64,000 bases of DNA from Catenulispora sp. EB89 (lineage in GTDB: Bacteria; Actinomycetota; Actinomycetes; Streptomycetales; Catenulisporaceae). The translations under genes and the position numbers were made by a program. The notes under the pieces are model-generated. The model was not told the DNA's origin. It saw only the letters and a list, made by a program, of their open reading frames with translations, and searched no databases. Positions 24,052 through 32,478 of the stretch are shown here, in pieces (position 1 is the stretch's first letter; every line of letters begins with the position of its first letter). Where the stretch lies: NCBI RefSeq assembly GCF_041261445.1, contig NZ_JBGCCU010000002.1, positions 1 to 64,000 on the forward strand, written 5' to 3'.

Positions 24052-25314
24052 CTACTTCAGCTTCTTCCGCAGCCCGCGATAAGCCCGGTCCGCCTTCCGC
24101 ACCGCCAGATGCAGCCCCGGCCGCTCCTCCAGCCGGTCCCGCCGCGTCAGCCCGGGCAGCGGCTCGCCGTTCGGGCCCAGCTGCGCGCGCAGGCGCTCGA
24201 TCTCGGCCTCCAGCTCCCGCACCCGCTTCTTGCCGGTCGACTCCGGCCACTCCGGGTACGCACTGACCACACGCCCCCGCTCACGCGTGTACGCGGCCAG
24301 TAGCTGCGCCGCCACCACCTTGCTGTCGTGGCGCTGCGTCACCCAGGTCAGGCCCTCGGCGCGCAGCCGCGTGCGCTCCGCCGGGTCGCCGGCCAGTTTG
24401 CGGACCACCTCGGCCAGCGTGGCGCCGGTGGCCTCGACGATCGGCACCTCCGACACCGGCGCGCCGGGCATCGTCTCGCGGGCTCGGACGCGCTCGTGGA
24501 TGTGCGCGATCGCGATCGCGCCGCTGGCCATCGCCTCGCAGGAGACCACGCCGTGGTCGCCGATGGTCAGCGAGTCGACCACCAGGTCCGCCTTGGCGAA
24601 CTCCGCCTTCACCTGGTCGCGGGTCAGGCCGGACAGCGGGCGGTAGACGATCACGCCCTCGTCGTGCAGCGGCCGCAGGGCGGCGTCGACCAGGTCGGAG
24701 CCCTTCGTGGCGCGGCGGGAGGGCATGTGCACCACGACCGGGACGGCCGGTTCGGAGCCGCGCGCGGTGTGCCAGGCCGCGACGTCCAGGGCCAGCGGCA
24801 CCAGCTCGGCGTCCGGGACGTAGTCCGGCAGGCCCGCGGTGGAGACGAACATCGCGTCACAGAAGCGGCGCGCCACCGAAACGCGGGCCAAGATGGCGTC
24901 CTCGTCGACGACGGCGCCGGCCAGATAGGAGTCCGCCTCCCGCTCGGCGTGCACCGACGGCAGCCGCACGTCCGAGCCGTGCCAGTGCATGTAGACCCGC
25001 TTGCCGAGCGAGCGCAGGAGCGGCAGGTCCCACAGCTCGGGCAGCACCGGCTCCCTGGCGTCCAGCAGCCCGCGGCCGTACTGCAGGTGGAACACGTCGA
25101 ACCCGTGCACCGCCTCGTCCAGCGCCTGCCACCGGTACATCGGATCGGCCAGCAGCCGGTCCTGGTCCCACTCGCGGTCCGGCCGCAGGCCGAACGCCGG
25201 CTCGCCGAACGACCACACCTGCGCGTCCACGCCTTGCGCGCGCAGCGCCTTGGCCCACTCGGACGGCTGGCCGGCGATGTCCCTGGGGGCGTACAGGACG
25301 CGGAGCTTCGACAC
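24052..25314 (-). CDS. GT-B glycosyltransferase (module copy B') with coiled-coil tail
   Basis: 420 aa. Starts MSKLRVLYAPRDIAGQPSEW; acceptor region HLQYGRGLLDAREPVLPELW and HWHGSDVRLP; donor region VVVHMPSRRATKGSDLVDAA and LTIGDHGVVSCEAMASGAIA closely match the gene at 19875-21386. The C-terminal ~60 residues are a charged predicted coiled coil (KKRVRELEAEIERLRAQL) then a basic end. GTG start. Convergent with the Uma2-like gene (2 bases between stops). Confidence 0.83.
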   Translation of the reverse strand: MSKLRVLYAPRDIAGQPSEWAKALRAQGVDAQVWSFGEPAFGLRPDREWDQDRLLADPMYRWQALDEAVHGFDVFHLQYGRGLLDAREPVLPELWDLPLLRSLGKRVYMHWHGSDVRLPSVHAEREADSYLAGAVVDEDAILARVSVARRFCDAMFVSTAGLPDYVPDAELVPLALDVAAWHTARGSEPAVPVVVHMPSRRATKGSDLVDAALRPLHDEGVIVYRPLSGLTRDQVKAEFAKADLVVDSLTIGDHGVVSCEAMASGAIAIAHIHERVRARETMPGAPVSEVPIVEATGATLAEVVRKLAGDPAERTRLRAEGLTWVTQRHDSKVVAAQLLAAYTRERGRVVSAYPEWPESTGKKRVRELEAEIERLRAQLGPNGEPLPGLTRRDRLEERPGLHLAVRKADRAYRGLRKKLK

Positions 25315-25376
25315 GGACCGACCCTACTGCTCCGGCCCGGGCCGGAACCACTCCGGAACCACTCCGGAACGACTCG

Positions 25377-26543
25377 TCAGTCGCCGCGCGGGGTCAGGCG
25401 CCCGTAGATCCCCTTCAGCACCTCGGAATCGGCCTCCCAGCTCAAGGCCGGGGCGGCCGCGCGCACGTTGACCGCGTAGGTCGCGTAGTTGTCCGCGACC
25501 TCCTGCAGCGCGGCGGCCAGCGAGGCCGCGTCGCCCGGCGTGTACAGCGCGCCGAGCTTGTGCTCCTCGACCACGCGCCGCAGTTCCTGCACGTCGGTGC
25601 CGACCACCGGGACCCCGGCGCGCACCGCGTGGAACAGCTTGTTCGGCATGGCCAGCCGGTGGTTCAGCCACTTGTCGGAGTGGGTGACAAGCGAGATGCC
25701 CAGCTCCCGCAGCAGCGCGTCCACCTCGTCCACCGGACGCGCGCCGACCACCTCGGCGGCCTTGGAGTCGTAAGAGCCCAGATACGTGTCGTCGGCCGGG
25801 CCGGCGATGACGATCCGCAGCGGCTTCACCAGCTCCGACGCCCCGGCGATGGCCTCCAGCTCGCGGAACGGCGCGATGCGGCCCGCGTATACGGCTCCTG
25901 ACACCGACTTCGGCGGGTCCACCGGACCGCCGGCGGGCATCGGGAAGGTGTTCCGGACGACCTCGACGTGCCGCCAGCCGTACGCCTCGTGCAGCGCGTC
26001 GGCCACGCCCTGCCCGACGGTGATCACGGTCGCCGCCCGCGCGCCCCACGCCTGTTCCTGCCTGGCTTCCCGGCGCTTCTGCAGCGGCGTCGGCCGGCCG
26101 ACGCGCGGTCGGCCCTGCCACAGCTCGTGCGTGTCGTAGACGAGCGGCACGCGGTGCTCCTGCGCCAGCTCCACGCCGAGCGGCAGGGTGTTGAAATCGT
26201 GCGCGTGCACGACGTCGAACTCCTGCCCGGCGGCCAGCTGCCGGGCGTTGGCCCGCCACCCGGCGAACGCCGAGTTCCGGTGCTGCGGCAGCAGCAGCCA
26301 GCGCGCGGCCCGCAGGTGCGGCGGCAGCTTGCGGCGCGCGCCCAGCGATTCGGCGCCCTCCTTGCGGAACGCCGACCCGGCGCCGACGCTGGCCACCGTG
26401 ACGCCCTCCGGCGGCTCGTAGCCGGTCGAGACGTCCTTGCCGATCACGTGGACCGCGTGGCCGGCGCCGGCCAGCGCCGCGGCCTCGCGCATCACCCGGG
26501 TGTCGGTGGCGACGTTGGAGATGACGAGCATCAGGATGCGCAT
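25377..26543 (-). CDS. GT4-family glycosyltransferase
   Basis: 388 aa GT-B enzyme: MRILMLVISNVATDTRVMRE, acceptor DVVHAHDFNTLPLGVEL and VYDTHELWQGRP, donor AVYAGRIAPFRELEAI and NKLFHAVRAGVPVVGTDVQE (nucleotide-sugar site). Starts 6 bases after the stop of the membrane GT2 gene, forming an operon with it. ATG start with no strong ribosome site visible, suggesting coupling to the upstream gene. Confidence 0.88.
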   Translation of the reverse strand: MRILMLVISNVATDTRVMREAAALAGAGHAVHVIGKDVSTGYEPPEGVTVASVGAGSAFRKEGAESLGARRKLPPHLRAARWLLLPQHRNSAFAGWRANARQLAAGQEFDVVHAHDFNTLPLGVELAQEHRVPLVYDTHELWQGRPRVGRPTPLQKRREARQEQAWGARAATVITVGQGVADALHEAYGWRHVEVVRNTFPMPAGGPVDPPKSVSGAVYAGRIAPFRELEAIAGASELVKPLRIVIAGPADDTYLGSYDSKAAEVVGARPVDEVDALLRELGISLVTHSDKWLNHRLAMPNKLFHAVRAGVPVVGTDVQELRRVVEEHKLGALYTPGDAASLAAALQEVADNYATYAVNVRAAAPALSWEADSEVLKGIYGRLTPRGD

Positions 26544-26549
26544 GCGCGG

Positions 26550-27626
26550 CTACTTCTTAGGGGTCTTGGAGGATTTGCCGGTGGCCTTGGCCAGCCGCGC
26601 GGGGGAGGTGAGGAAGCCGTAGCCCCAGGAGCCGTGCATGGTGGCCAGCACCAGCGGCAGCCGGGCCCGGACGCCCGCGGGCAGGCCGCGGGACTCGTAG
26701 AGCGCGCCGGCGGTCAGCGCGCCGAAGTAGCCGGCGGGGATCACGAAGCCGAGCGCGGCGATCCCGGGACCGCCGGTGACGCCGGCCAGCCCGACGACCG
26801 TGCCGGCGGCGACGGCCAGCAGCGCGCCGGGCGGCGCGAGGTAGCGCAGGCTGGCGGTGCCGGCGTGGGTGCGCATCACGACGCGGCGCCAGCGGCCGTA
26901 CTCCTTGTACTGCTTCGCCAGCGCCTTCAGGTTCGGGCGCGGCCGGTAGGTCACCGACAGGCTCGGGTCGAACCAGATCAGCCGGCCGGACTCGCGGATC
27001 CGGTGGTTCAGCTCCCAGTCCTGGGCCCGGGTGAAGTGCTCGTCGTAGCCGCCGAGCTCGTCGAGCACGTCGCGCCGGAAGACCCCGAGGTAGACGGTGT
27101 CCGACGGGCCGCTCTGGCCGCCGGTGTGGTTGGGGGCGTTGCCGACGCCCAGCTTGCTGGTCATGGCGCGGGCCACGGCCTGCTCGAAAACGGTGACGCC
27201 CTCGGCGCGCATGACGCCGCCGACGTTGGCCGCACCGGTCTCTTCGAGGAGCCGCACCGCGGTCTGGACATAGCCGGGGACGAGCTCGCCGTGGCCGTCG
27301 ACGCGGACCACGATGCCGTGCTTGACCTCGGCCAGGGCCGCGTTCAACGCGGCCGGGGTACGGCCGGTGGGGTTCGGCACGCTGCGCACCCGGGGGTCGG
27401 CGGCCGACAGTTCGTCGGCGACCTCCTGGGTGCGGTCTGTACTGGGGCCGATCGCCAGGATCAGCTCCATCTCGCCGGGGTAGCCCTGGGCCAGGACTCC
27501 GTTGACGGCGAACGCGAGGTGGCGCTCCTCGTTGAGGACCGGCATGATCACCGATACCGGGGGCCAGGCGGTCCTGGTCTCCTCAACGGATCCCGCGGTG
27601 GGTGCGGAGGGTTCTGAGACGTTCAT
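26550..27626 (-). CDS. Membrane-associated GT2 glycosyltransferase (ExoA/succinoglycan type)
   Basis: 358 aa. N-terminal GT2 catalytic domain: VSVIMPVLNEERHLAFAVNG, VRVDGHGE in place of the DxD, and TRAQDWELNHRIRESG (catalytic ED-type and QxxRW-like region). About three C-terminal hydrophobic segments (~255-330) anchor it, and a basic tail ends SSKTPKK. ATG start. First gene of a two-gene operon with the following GT4. Likely builds lipid-linked oligosaccharide units. Confidence 0.87.
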   Translation of the reverse strand: MNVSEPSAPTAGSVEETRTAWPPVSVIMPVLNEERHLAFAVNGVLAQGYPGEMELILAIGPSTDRTQEVADELSAADPRVRSVPNPTGRTPAALNAALAEVKHGIVVRVDGHGELVPGYVQTAVRLLEETGAANVGGVMRAEGVTVFEQAVARAMTSKLGVGNAPNHTGGQSGPSDTVYLGVFRRDVLDELGGYDEHFTRAQDWELNHRIRESGRLIWFDPSLSVTYRPRPNLKALAKQYKEYGRWRRVVMRTHAGTASLRYLAPPGALLAVAAGTVVGLAGVTGGPGIAALGFVIPAGYFGALTAGALYESRGLPAGVRARLPLVLATMHGSWGYGFLTSPARLAKATGKSSKTPKK

Positions 27627-27705
27627 CGTCGGTCAGATTACCGGCCTACTCTGAACCCTCGGGGCAGATGCACGGACTGCGACCATCCGGTGACCAAACA
27701 GATCT

Positions 27706-28083
27706 TCAGTCGACGGCATGTCCGGCCGCCCGCAACGCCGCGACCGCCCGCTCGGTGTCGGATTCGGGCACCAGCACCAAATCGGCGTGGAACGTGGAGG
27801 CGACGAACACCGGCACCGCTGCCGCCGCCAGCGGCTCCAGCAGCGCGGCGAGCATGCCCGGCAGGTTCAGGCCGTGCGCCGTGTCGCCGCCGTAGAGGGC
27901 GCGCCACAGCTCGGCGTCCGCGCTCTCGTGCTCGACGACCTCGCGGACCACGGTCAGCCCTTCGGGGGCGCGGACCTGCGCGATCCAGCCGCTCGGCGGC
28001 GCGACGGCGGCCGGCAGGTGCTCGACCGCGAAGCGTCCGGGCACCAGGCGCAGGCGCTGGGCCCGCTGGCCGGCGGCGCTCAC
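27706..28083 (-). CDS. ACT-domain protein
   Basis: 125 aa. C-terminal ~65 residues match the ACT_7/CASTOR-type fold: LNLPGMLAALLEPLAAAAVP, then VFVASTFHADLVLVPESD. Such domains bind amino acids; the target here is unknown. Starts with GTG overlapping the thioesterase stop (GTGA), so translationally coupled. Small enough to be a stand-alone sensor. Confidence 0.75.
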   Translation of the reverse strand: MSAAGQRAQRLRLVPGRFAVEHLPAAVAPPSGWIAQVRAPEGLTVVREVVEHESADAELWRALYGGDTAHGLNLPGMLAALLEPLAAAAVPVFVASTFHADLVLVPESDTERAVAALRAAGHAVD

Positions 28084-28706
28084 CGGGCGGCCTCGGGGCT
28101 ACTCGCCGGGCCGCTCGCCGGGCCGCTCGCCGCGGCCAGCGCGGCCTCCTCGGCGGCCCGTCCCGCCTGGTCCCGCCCGGCCTGGTCCCGCGCGGCCTGG
28201 ATGGCGCGGCGACGCGCCAGCCGGTGGCTGCGCCGGATCTCGGCCTCGCCGTGCCGGCGCCGGTCCAGATCGGTCTCCAGCACCAGCGGCGGCACCGAGC
28301 GCGGCTGGCCCTTGTCGTCGACGGCGACGAACACCAGGTAGGCGCTGGCCACGTGGCGCGGCGCGGTGCCGGCCTCGTTCCAGGGCTCGGCCATCACCCG
28401 GACGCCGACCTCCATCGAGGTGGCGCCGACCCAGTTCACCTGCGCGTAGGCGTGGACCAGGTCGCCGACCCGGACCGGGTTCAGGAACTGCATCTCGTCC
28501 ATGGCGGCGGTGACCGCCGGTCCGCCGGAGTGCCGCCCGGCCACGGCCCCGGCGACGTCGTCGACGAACTTCATGACCACGCCGCCGTGCACGGTGCCCA
28601 GAAGGTTCACCTCGGTGGGCCCCATGATGTGGGACAGCATGGTCCGCGAGGCGGCGGTGGTGCGGGGCGCGGGCCCGGGGGTGCTGCGCGAGGCGTCATC
28701 GGTCAC
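28080..28706 (-). CDS. Hotdog-fold acyl-CoA thioesterase
   Basis: 208 aa YciA/ACOT7-like thioesterase, hydrolysing acyl-CoA. Hallmark: NLLGTVHGGVVMKFVDDVAG (catalytic Asp in VDD) and a second part of the fold VNWVGATSMEVGVRVMAEPW. The C-terminal ~55 residues are a basic then Ala/Gly/Ser-rich tail (RRAIQAARDQAGRDQAGRAA), unusual in length. GTG start. Operon with the ACT-domain gene. Confidence 0.88.
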   Translation of the reverse strand: MTDDASRSTPGPAPRTTAASRTMLSHIMGPTEVNLLGTVHGGVVMKFVDDVAGAVAGRHSGGPAVTAAMDEMQFLNPVRVGDLVHAYAQVNWVGATSMEVGVRVMAEPWNEAGTAPRHVASAYLVFVAVDDKGQPRSVPPLVLETDLDRRRHGEAEIRRSHRLARRRAIQAARDQAGRDQAGRAAEEAALAAASGPASGPASSPEAAR

Positions 28707-28867
28707 CCCTTCAGCGTAGATCGTCCCGGGACGTGCCTCGATCCGGGCATCGGTCCCGAAGTGCGACCGGACGATAGCGCCGGTGAGACCCGGGTAAGGG
28801 GGCTATCCACGCCGCGCTCCCAGGGACAAAATCGCAGGGAGCGGATACTAGACAGGGGGCGTCCGGC

Positions 28868-29701
28868 ATGACACACAACATCTCCGCGAGACGCGGGGCG
28901 AAGATAGCGGTTTTCCCGGCACTGGTGCTCTTGATCCTCGTCGCCGCCTTCGACAACCAGTGGACCCGCCACTGGCGCGACGGCAGGTCGGCCGAGGGCG
29001 GCAACGCGATGCACAGCTGGATCGCCGGTCCCGTCAGAGGGCTGAGCGCGCTGGCGTGGCGGGCGACCAAGGAGGCCGGCGAGCCGGCCCGCGTCTTCTT
29101 CGGCATGATGGCCGAGCCGGTGATCACCGTGGTCCTGACGTTCCTGCTGCTGATGGTGGTCTGCCGCGGCGTGGCCGCCCGGCGCGGACGCTGGACCCTG
29201 TTCCTCGGCTCCTGGTTCGTCACCGGCCTGGCCGCGGCCGTCGCGCTGATCGCCGGTTCGGCCATCGCCGGCACCGGCATCGCCAACGGCGTCACCGACG
29301 GCACCGGGAACACGCAGTTCGGGCGCGGGGACACCTACTACACGCTGATCGCGATGGGCCTGGCGTTCGGGCTGTTCGCGGGCTGGCTGGTCGGGTTCGT
29401 GGCGGTGCTGGTCTACGGGTCGACGGAGCTCTCGGAGCCGATGAGCACGACCCAGGAGTACGAGGCGCCCTCGTACGCCGACTACACGTCGTCGGCGATG
29501 TCCTCGGCGGCGCCGTCGTTCGGAGCGAGCTCGAGTGAGGACTACTCGTTCACGCCGACGTCGCCGTACTCCTCGGGTCCCCCGGTGCCCACCAGCGGGA
29601 GCGGGGGCTACGGCGGCTATGAGTCGGAGCCGACGAGCACCACGACGGAGCTCACGCCGCCGCACGAGAGCGACCCGTACGGCGGCGCGCGGCCCTACTG
29701 A
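28868..29701 (+). CDS. Membrane protein with Tyr/Ser-rich tail
   Basis: 277 aa, family not recognised. Four predicted membrane helices (about residues 12-29, 80-100, 108-133 and 158-182), then a ~90-residue disordered tail rich in Ser, Tyr, Thr and Pro (EYEAPSYADYTSSAMSSAAP and onward), probably cytoplasmic. Good start: ATG at 28868 with AGGGGG about seven bases upstream and a possible -10 (GATACT at about 28843). Function unknown; the tail could be phosphorylated or bind partners. Confidence 0.75.
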   Translation: MTHNISARRGAKIAVFPALVLLILVAAFDNQWTRHWRDGRSAEGGNAMHSWIAGPVRGLSALAWRATKEAGEPARVFFGMMAEPVITVVLTFLLLMVVCRGVAARRGRWTLFLGSWFVTGLAAAVALIAGSAIAGTGIANGVTDGTGNTQFGRGDTYYTLIAMGLAFGLFAGWLVGFVAVLVYGSTELSEPMSTTQEYEAPSYADYTSSAMSSAAPSFGASSSEDYSFTPTSPYSSGPPVPTSGSGGYGGYESEPTSTTTELTPPHESDPYGGARPY

Positions 29702-29734
29702 GCGCTCTCTAAGTGCTCTGAGCGCGCTGACTGC

Positions 29735-30289
29735 TCAGTCCTCGGCCGGGCCGTAGACGACGTGCAGGGTGCCGGACTTGAAGACGTCGCACTTGATCAG
29801 CCGCAGCTTGATCGGCTCCTCCAGGTCCTCCGGCCACACCCGGAGGCCCTGGCCGAGGGCGATCGGGTGGATGAACAGGTGCAGCTCGTCCAGCAGTCCG
29901 GCACCGAGCAGCTGCCGCACCACCGAGACCGATCCGGACACCGCGACCGGGCCGCCCTCGCCGGCCTTGAGCTCGCGGACGAAGTCCAGCAGGTCGCCCT
30001 CCAGCTGCTCGGAATTGCGCCAGGTGAGCTCCAGCTTCTCGTGCGAGACGACGATCTTGCGCGCGTCGCCGAGAATCCTCGCGAACTCCAGGTCCTGACC
30101 GGCCTCCTCGCGGGCCGGCCACGCGGCGGCGAAGCCGTCGTAGGTCGTGCGGCCGAACAGCAAGGTGTCGGTGAGCTGCTCCGTCACCGCGGCGCCGAGC
30201 TCGTCGCTGAAGTACGGGAAGTGCCAGTTCTGGGGCTCGGCCACGACGCCGTCGGCGGCGGAGAAGAAGCCCGCGGTGATGGTGCGCAT
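29735..30289 (-). CDS. RibD C-terminal/dihydrofolate-reductase-like protein
   Basis: 184 aa, NADPH-binding RibD_C fold: MRTITAGFFSAADGVVAEPQ, then LLFGRTTYDGFAAAWP, and a phosphate-binding segment VAVSGSVSVVRQLL. Such proteins reduce unknown substrates. ATG at 30287-30289 with AGGAG seven bases upstream. Often near ECF sigma genes of the type at 30.7 kb, as here, but on its own transcript. Confidence 0.88.
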   Translation of the reverse strand: MRTITAGFFSAADGVVAEPQNWHFPYFSDELGAAVTEQLTDTLLFGRTTYDGFAAAWPAREEAGQDLEFARILGDARKIVVSHEKLELTWRNSEQLEGDLLDFVRELKAGEGGPVAVSGSVSVVRQLLGAGLLDELHLFIHPIALGQGLRVWPEDLEEPIKLRLIKCDVFKSGTLHVVYGPAED

Positions 30290-30455
30290 GATCTGACTCC
30301 TGTGAGGTCCTCGGTGCCTTCGACGGGCTCCGTGTCGGTCGCTTCACAGGGTCAGACGGAGGCGCGGCGCCGAACTCATCGCCGCCCGGCGCGGATTTTC
30401 CGCCACGTTTTCGCCGCGACGATGAATCGCGGCGCCGGAGCGGGTCTGTCATGGC

Positions 30456-30689
30456 GTGGGACGCATCGAGCGGTACGACGTGTCGTCGATCGAGCAGCCG
30501 ACCAGGGCGGACCTGGAACGGCTGGCCCGGCGGCGGCTCGAGGCCCGGCGCCGGGGCTGCCGGCTGGTGCTCGTCGGGGTCGGCGAGCGGCTGCGGCTGC
30601 TGTTGGCGCTGACCGGGTTGGAGGAGGTGTTCGTGATCGGCGGCGCGGCTCCGCCGGAGGAAGGAGCGGAGCTGGAGCCTGACCGCTGA
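30456..30689 (+). CDS. Short STAS-like protein
   Basis: 77 aa. Residues ~17-60 resemble the second half of an anti-sigma-factor antagonist STAS domain (DLERLARRRLEARRRGCRLV, then LRLLLALTGLEEVFVIGG). The N-terminal half of the fold, including the phosphorylated Ser region, is missing, so it may be a truncated gene or a degenerate STAS. GTG start at 30456; an ATG at 30451 is out of frame. Confidence 0.55.
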   Translation: MGRIERYDVSSIEQPTRADLERLARRRLEARRRGCRLVLVGVGERLRLLLALTGLEEVFVIGGAAPPEEGAELEPDR

Positions 30690-30710
30690 GACTGAGCCCG
30701 ACAGGCGGGC

Positions 30711-31700
30711 TCAGGCCGGCGTGCCGTCGGCCCGGAGCCGCGCGGGCATGCCGAACAGCGGGAACAGCCGGTCGGTGTCCAGGTAGCTGCCGATGCCGGC
30801 CAGCCGTCCGTCCCGGATCTCCAGGATCATGATCGCCCACGGCGTGAACCCGTCGCCGTCCTCGGCCGGACGGTACTGCGCGAACGCCGGGGACCCGTTG
30901 GCCTCGACGGCGAACAGCCGCGAGCCGCGGCAGCCGCCGCCGGCGCCGTTCCACCAGGCGCGCAGTTCGTCGACGCCCCGGAGCCACAGCTGGTAGGGCG
31001 GCATGTTGAGCGAGACGTCGGCGCGCAGGAGCTCGGTCAGGCCGTCGATGTCGAAGGACTCGAAGGCCTTGACGTACTTGCCCAGGAACTCGCGCTGCTC
31101 CTCGTCCAGCGGCTTGGCCGTGTCCCCGCCGGCGGCGCCGTCCTCGGCCAGCGTGGCGCGCGCCCGCTGCAGCGCGCTGTTCACCGAGGCCACCGACGAG
31201 TCCAGCAGTTCGGCGGTCTCCGCCGCCGACCACGCCAGCACCTCGCGCAGGATCAGCACGGCCCGCTGCCGGGGCGCGAGCTTCTGCAGCGCGGCGACGA
31301 ACGCCAGCCGGATGCTCTCCCGCCCCACGGCCACCTCGGCGGGGTCCCCAGCGAGCACCCGCTCGTCCGGGATCGGCCCGACCCAGATGTTCTCCTCCAG
31401 CTGCGCCAGGTTCGGCGCGGTCGCCGACCCCGGCGAGCACAGGTCCATCGGCCGCGCCCGGCGCTGCGCCGCCGGCGCCATGTCCAGGCACACGTTCGTC
31501 GCGATCCGGTACAGCCAGGTCCGCAGCTGCGACCGCCCCTGGAAGCCGTCGAACTTGGACCAGGCGCGCAGCAGCGTCTCCTGCACCGCGTCCTCCGCCT
31601 CGAAGGCGGAGCCCAGCATGCGGTAGCAGTAGGCGGTCAGCTCGCGGCGAAAGGGTTCGAGCTGGTCGGCGACGGCGTCGCGGTCGATGGTCGTGGACAC
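30711..31700 (-). CDS. ECF sigma factor with SnoaL-like C-terminal domain
   Basis: 329 aa. Region 2 FRRELTAYCYRMLGSAFEAE then DAVQETLLRAWSKFDGFQGR; region 4 LAPRQRAVLILREVLAWSAA, then SSVASVNSALQRARATL. Followed by a SnoaL/NTF2-like domain (~195-320) with LRGVDELRAWWNGAGG. This belongs to the SigG/TIGR02960-like ECF type, where the C-terminal domain controls activity in place of an anti-sigma. GTG at 31698-31700 has GGGTGA upstream; a GTG nine bases earlier is an alternative. No anti-sigma gene is adjacent. Confidence 0.85.
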   Translation of the reverse strand: MSTTIDRDAVADQLEPFRRELTAYCYRMLGSAFEAEDAVQETLLRAWSKFDGFQGRSQLRTWLYRIATNVCLDMAPAAQRRARPMDLCSPGSATAPNLAQLEENIWVGPIPDERVLAGDPAEVAVGRESIRLAFVAALQKLAPRQRAVLILREVLAWSAAETAELLDSSVASVNSALQRARATLAEDGAAGGDTAKPLDEEQREFLGKYVKAFESFDIDGLTELLRADVSLNMPPYQLWLRGVDELRAWWNGAGGGCRGSRLFAVEANGSPAFAQYRPAEDGDGFTPWAIMILEIRDGRLAGIGSYLDTDRLFPLFGMPARLRADGTPA

Positions 31701-31818
31701 GCTTTTCACCCTAACCCGGGGTTCTGACAGCCGGGGCGGTCCTCGACGAATCCGGGACGGCGAAACGCGCTGATCACGGGCCCGGCAGCGGATGGCCACG
31801 GGCCCGAGGGCGCCGCGC

Positions 31819-32478
31819 TCACGCCTTGTCGAGCAGCCCCGCGTCCCGTCCCACCAGGGCCGCCTGCACCCGGTTCGCGACGCCGAGCTTCGCCATCACC
31901 CGCGACACGTGCGCCTTCACCGTCGCCTCGCTCAGATACAGGTTCTTGCCGATCTGCGCGTTCGACAGCCCGCGCGCCACCTCGGCGAGCACGTCGCGCT
32001 CCCGCGGCGTCAGCTCCGCCAGCAGCTTCACGGCCTGCTCGGCGCGGTCCGCGACGCGCAGCCCGGTGTAGTGGTCCAGCAGCCGCTTGGTCACCGGCGG
32101 CGACAGCATCGCGTCGCCGCGCGCCACCACGCGCATCGCCGAGATCAGGTCTCGCGGCGGGGTGTCCTTGAGCAGGAAGCCGGTGGCACCCAGGCGCAGC
32201 GCCTCGAAGATGTACGCGTCCAGGTCGAAGGTGGTGAGCATGACCACCGGCGGCGGGTCCGGGGTGGCCTGCACGCGGCGCAGCGCCTCCAGGCCGTCCA
32301 CCCGGGGCATGCGGACGTCCATCAGGACCACGTCCGGGCGGTGCGCCGCGAGGGCGTCGACGACCAGCGAGCCGTCCTCGGCCTCGGCGACCACCCGCAG
32401 GTCCTCGGCGGACTCCAGGATGGTGCGCAGGCCGGCGCGGACCAGGCTCTCGTCGTCGACGAGCAGGATGCGGATCAT
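31819..32478 (-). CDS. NarL/LuxR-family response regulator
   Basis: 219 aa. Receiver domain MIRILLVDDESLVRAGLRTI with phospho-acceptor Asp54 (VVLMDVRMP), Thr and Lys in VMLTTFDLD and LLKDTP. C-terminal LuxR helix-turn-helix (LTPRERDVLAEVARGLSNAQ, SEATVKAHVSRVMAKL). Paired with the kinase gene immediately upstream (ATGA overlap). Targets unknown. Confidence 0.93.
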   Translation of the reverse strand: MIRILLVDDESLVRAGLRTILESAEDLRVVAEAEDGSLVVDALAAHRPDVVLMDVRMPRVDGLEALRRVQATPDPPPVVMLTTFDLDAYIFEALRLGATGFLLKDTPPRDLISAMRVVARGDAMLSPPVTKRLLDHYTGLRVADRAEQAVKLLAELTPRERDVLAEVARGLSNAQIGKNLYLSEATVKAHVSRVMAKLGVANRVQAALVGRDAGLLDKA

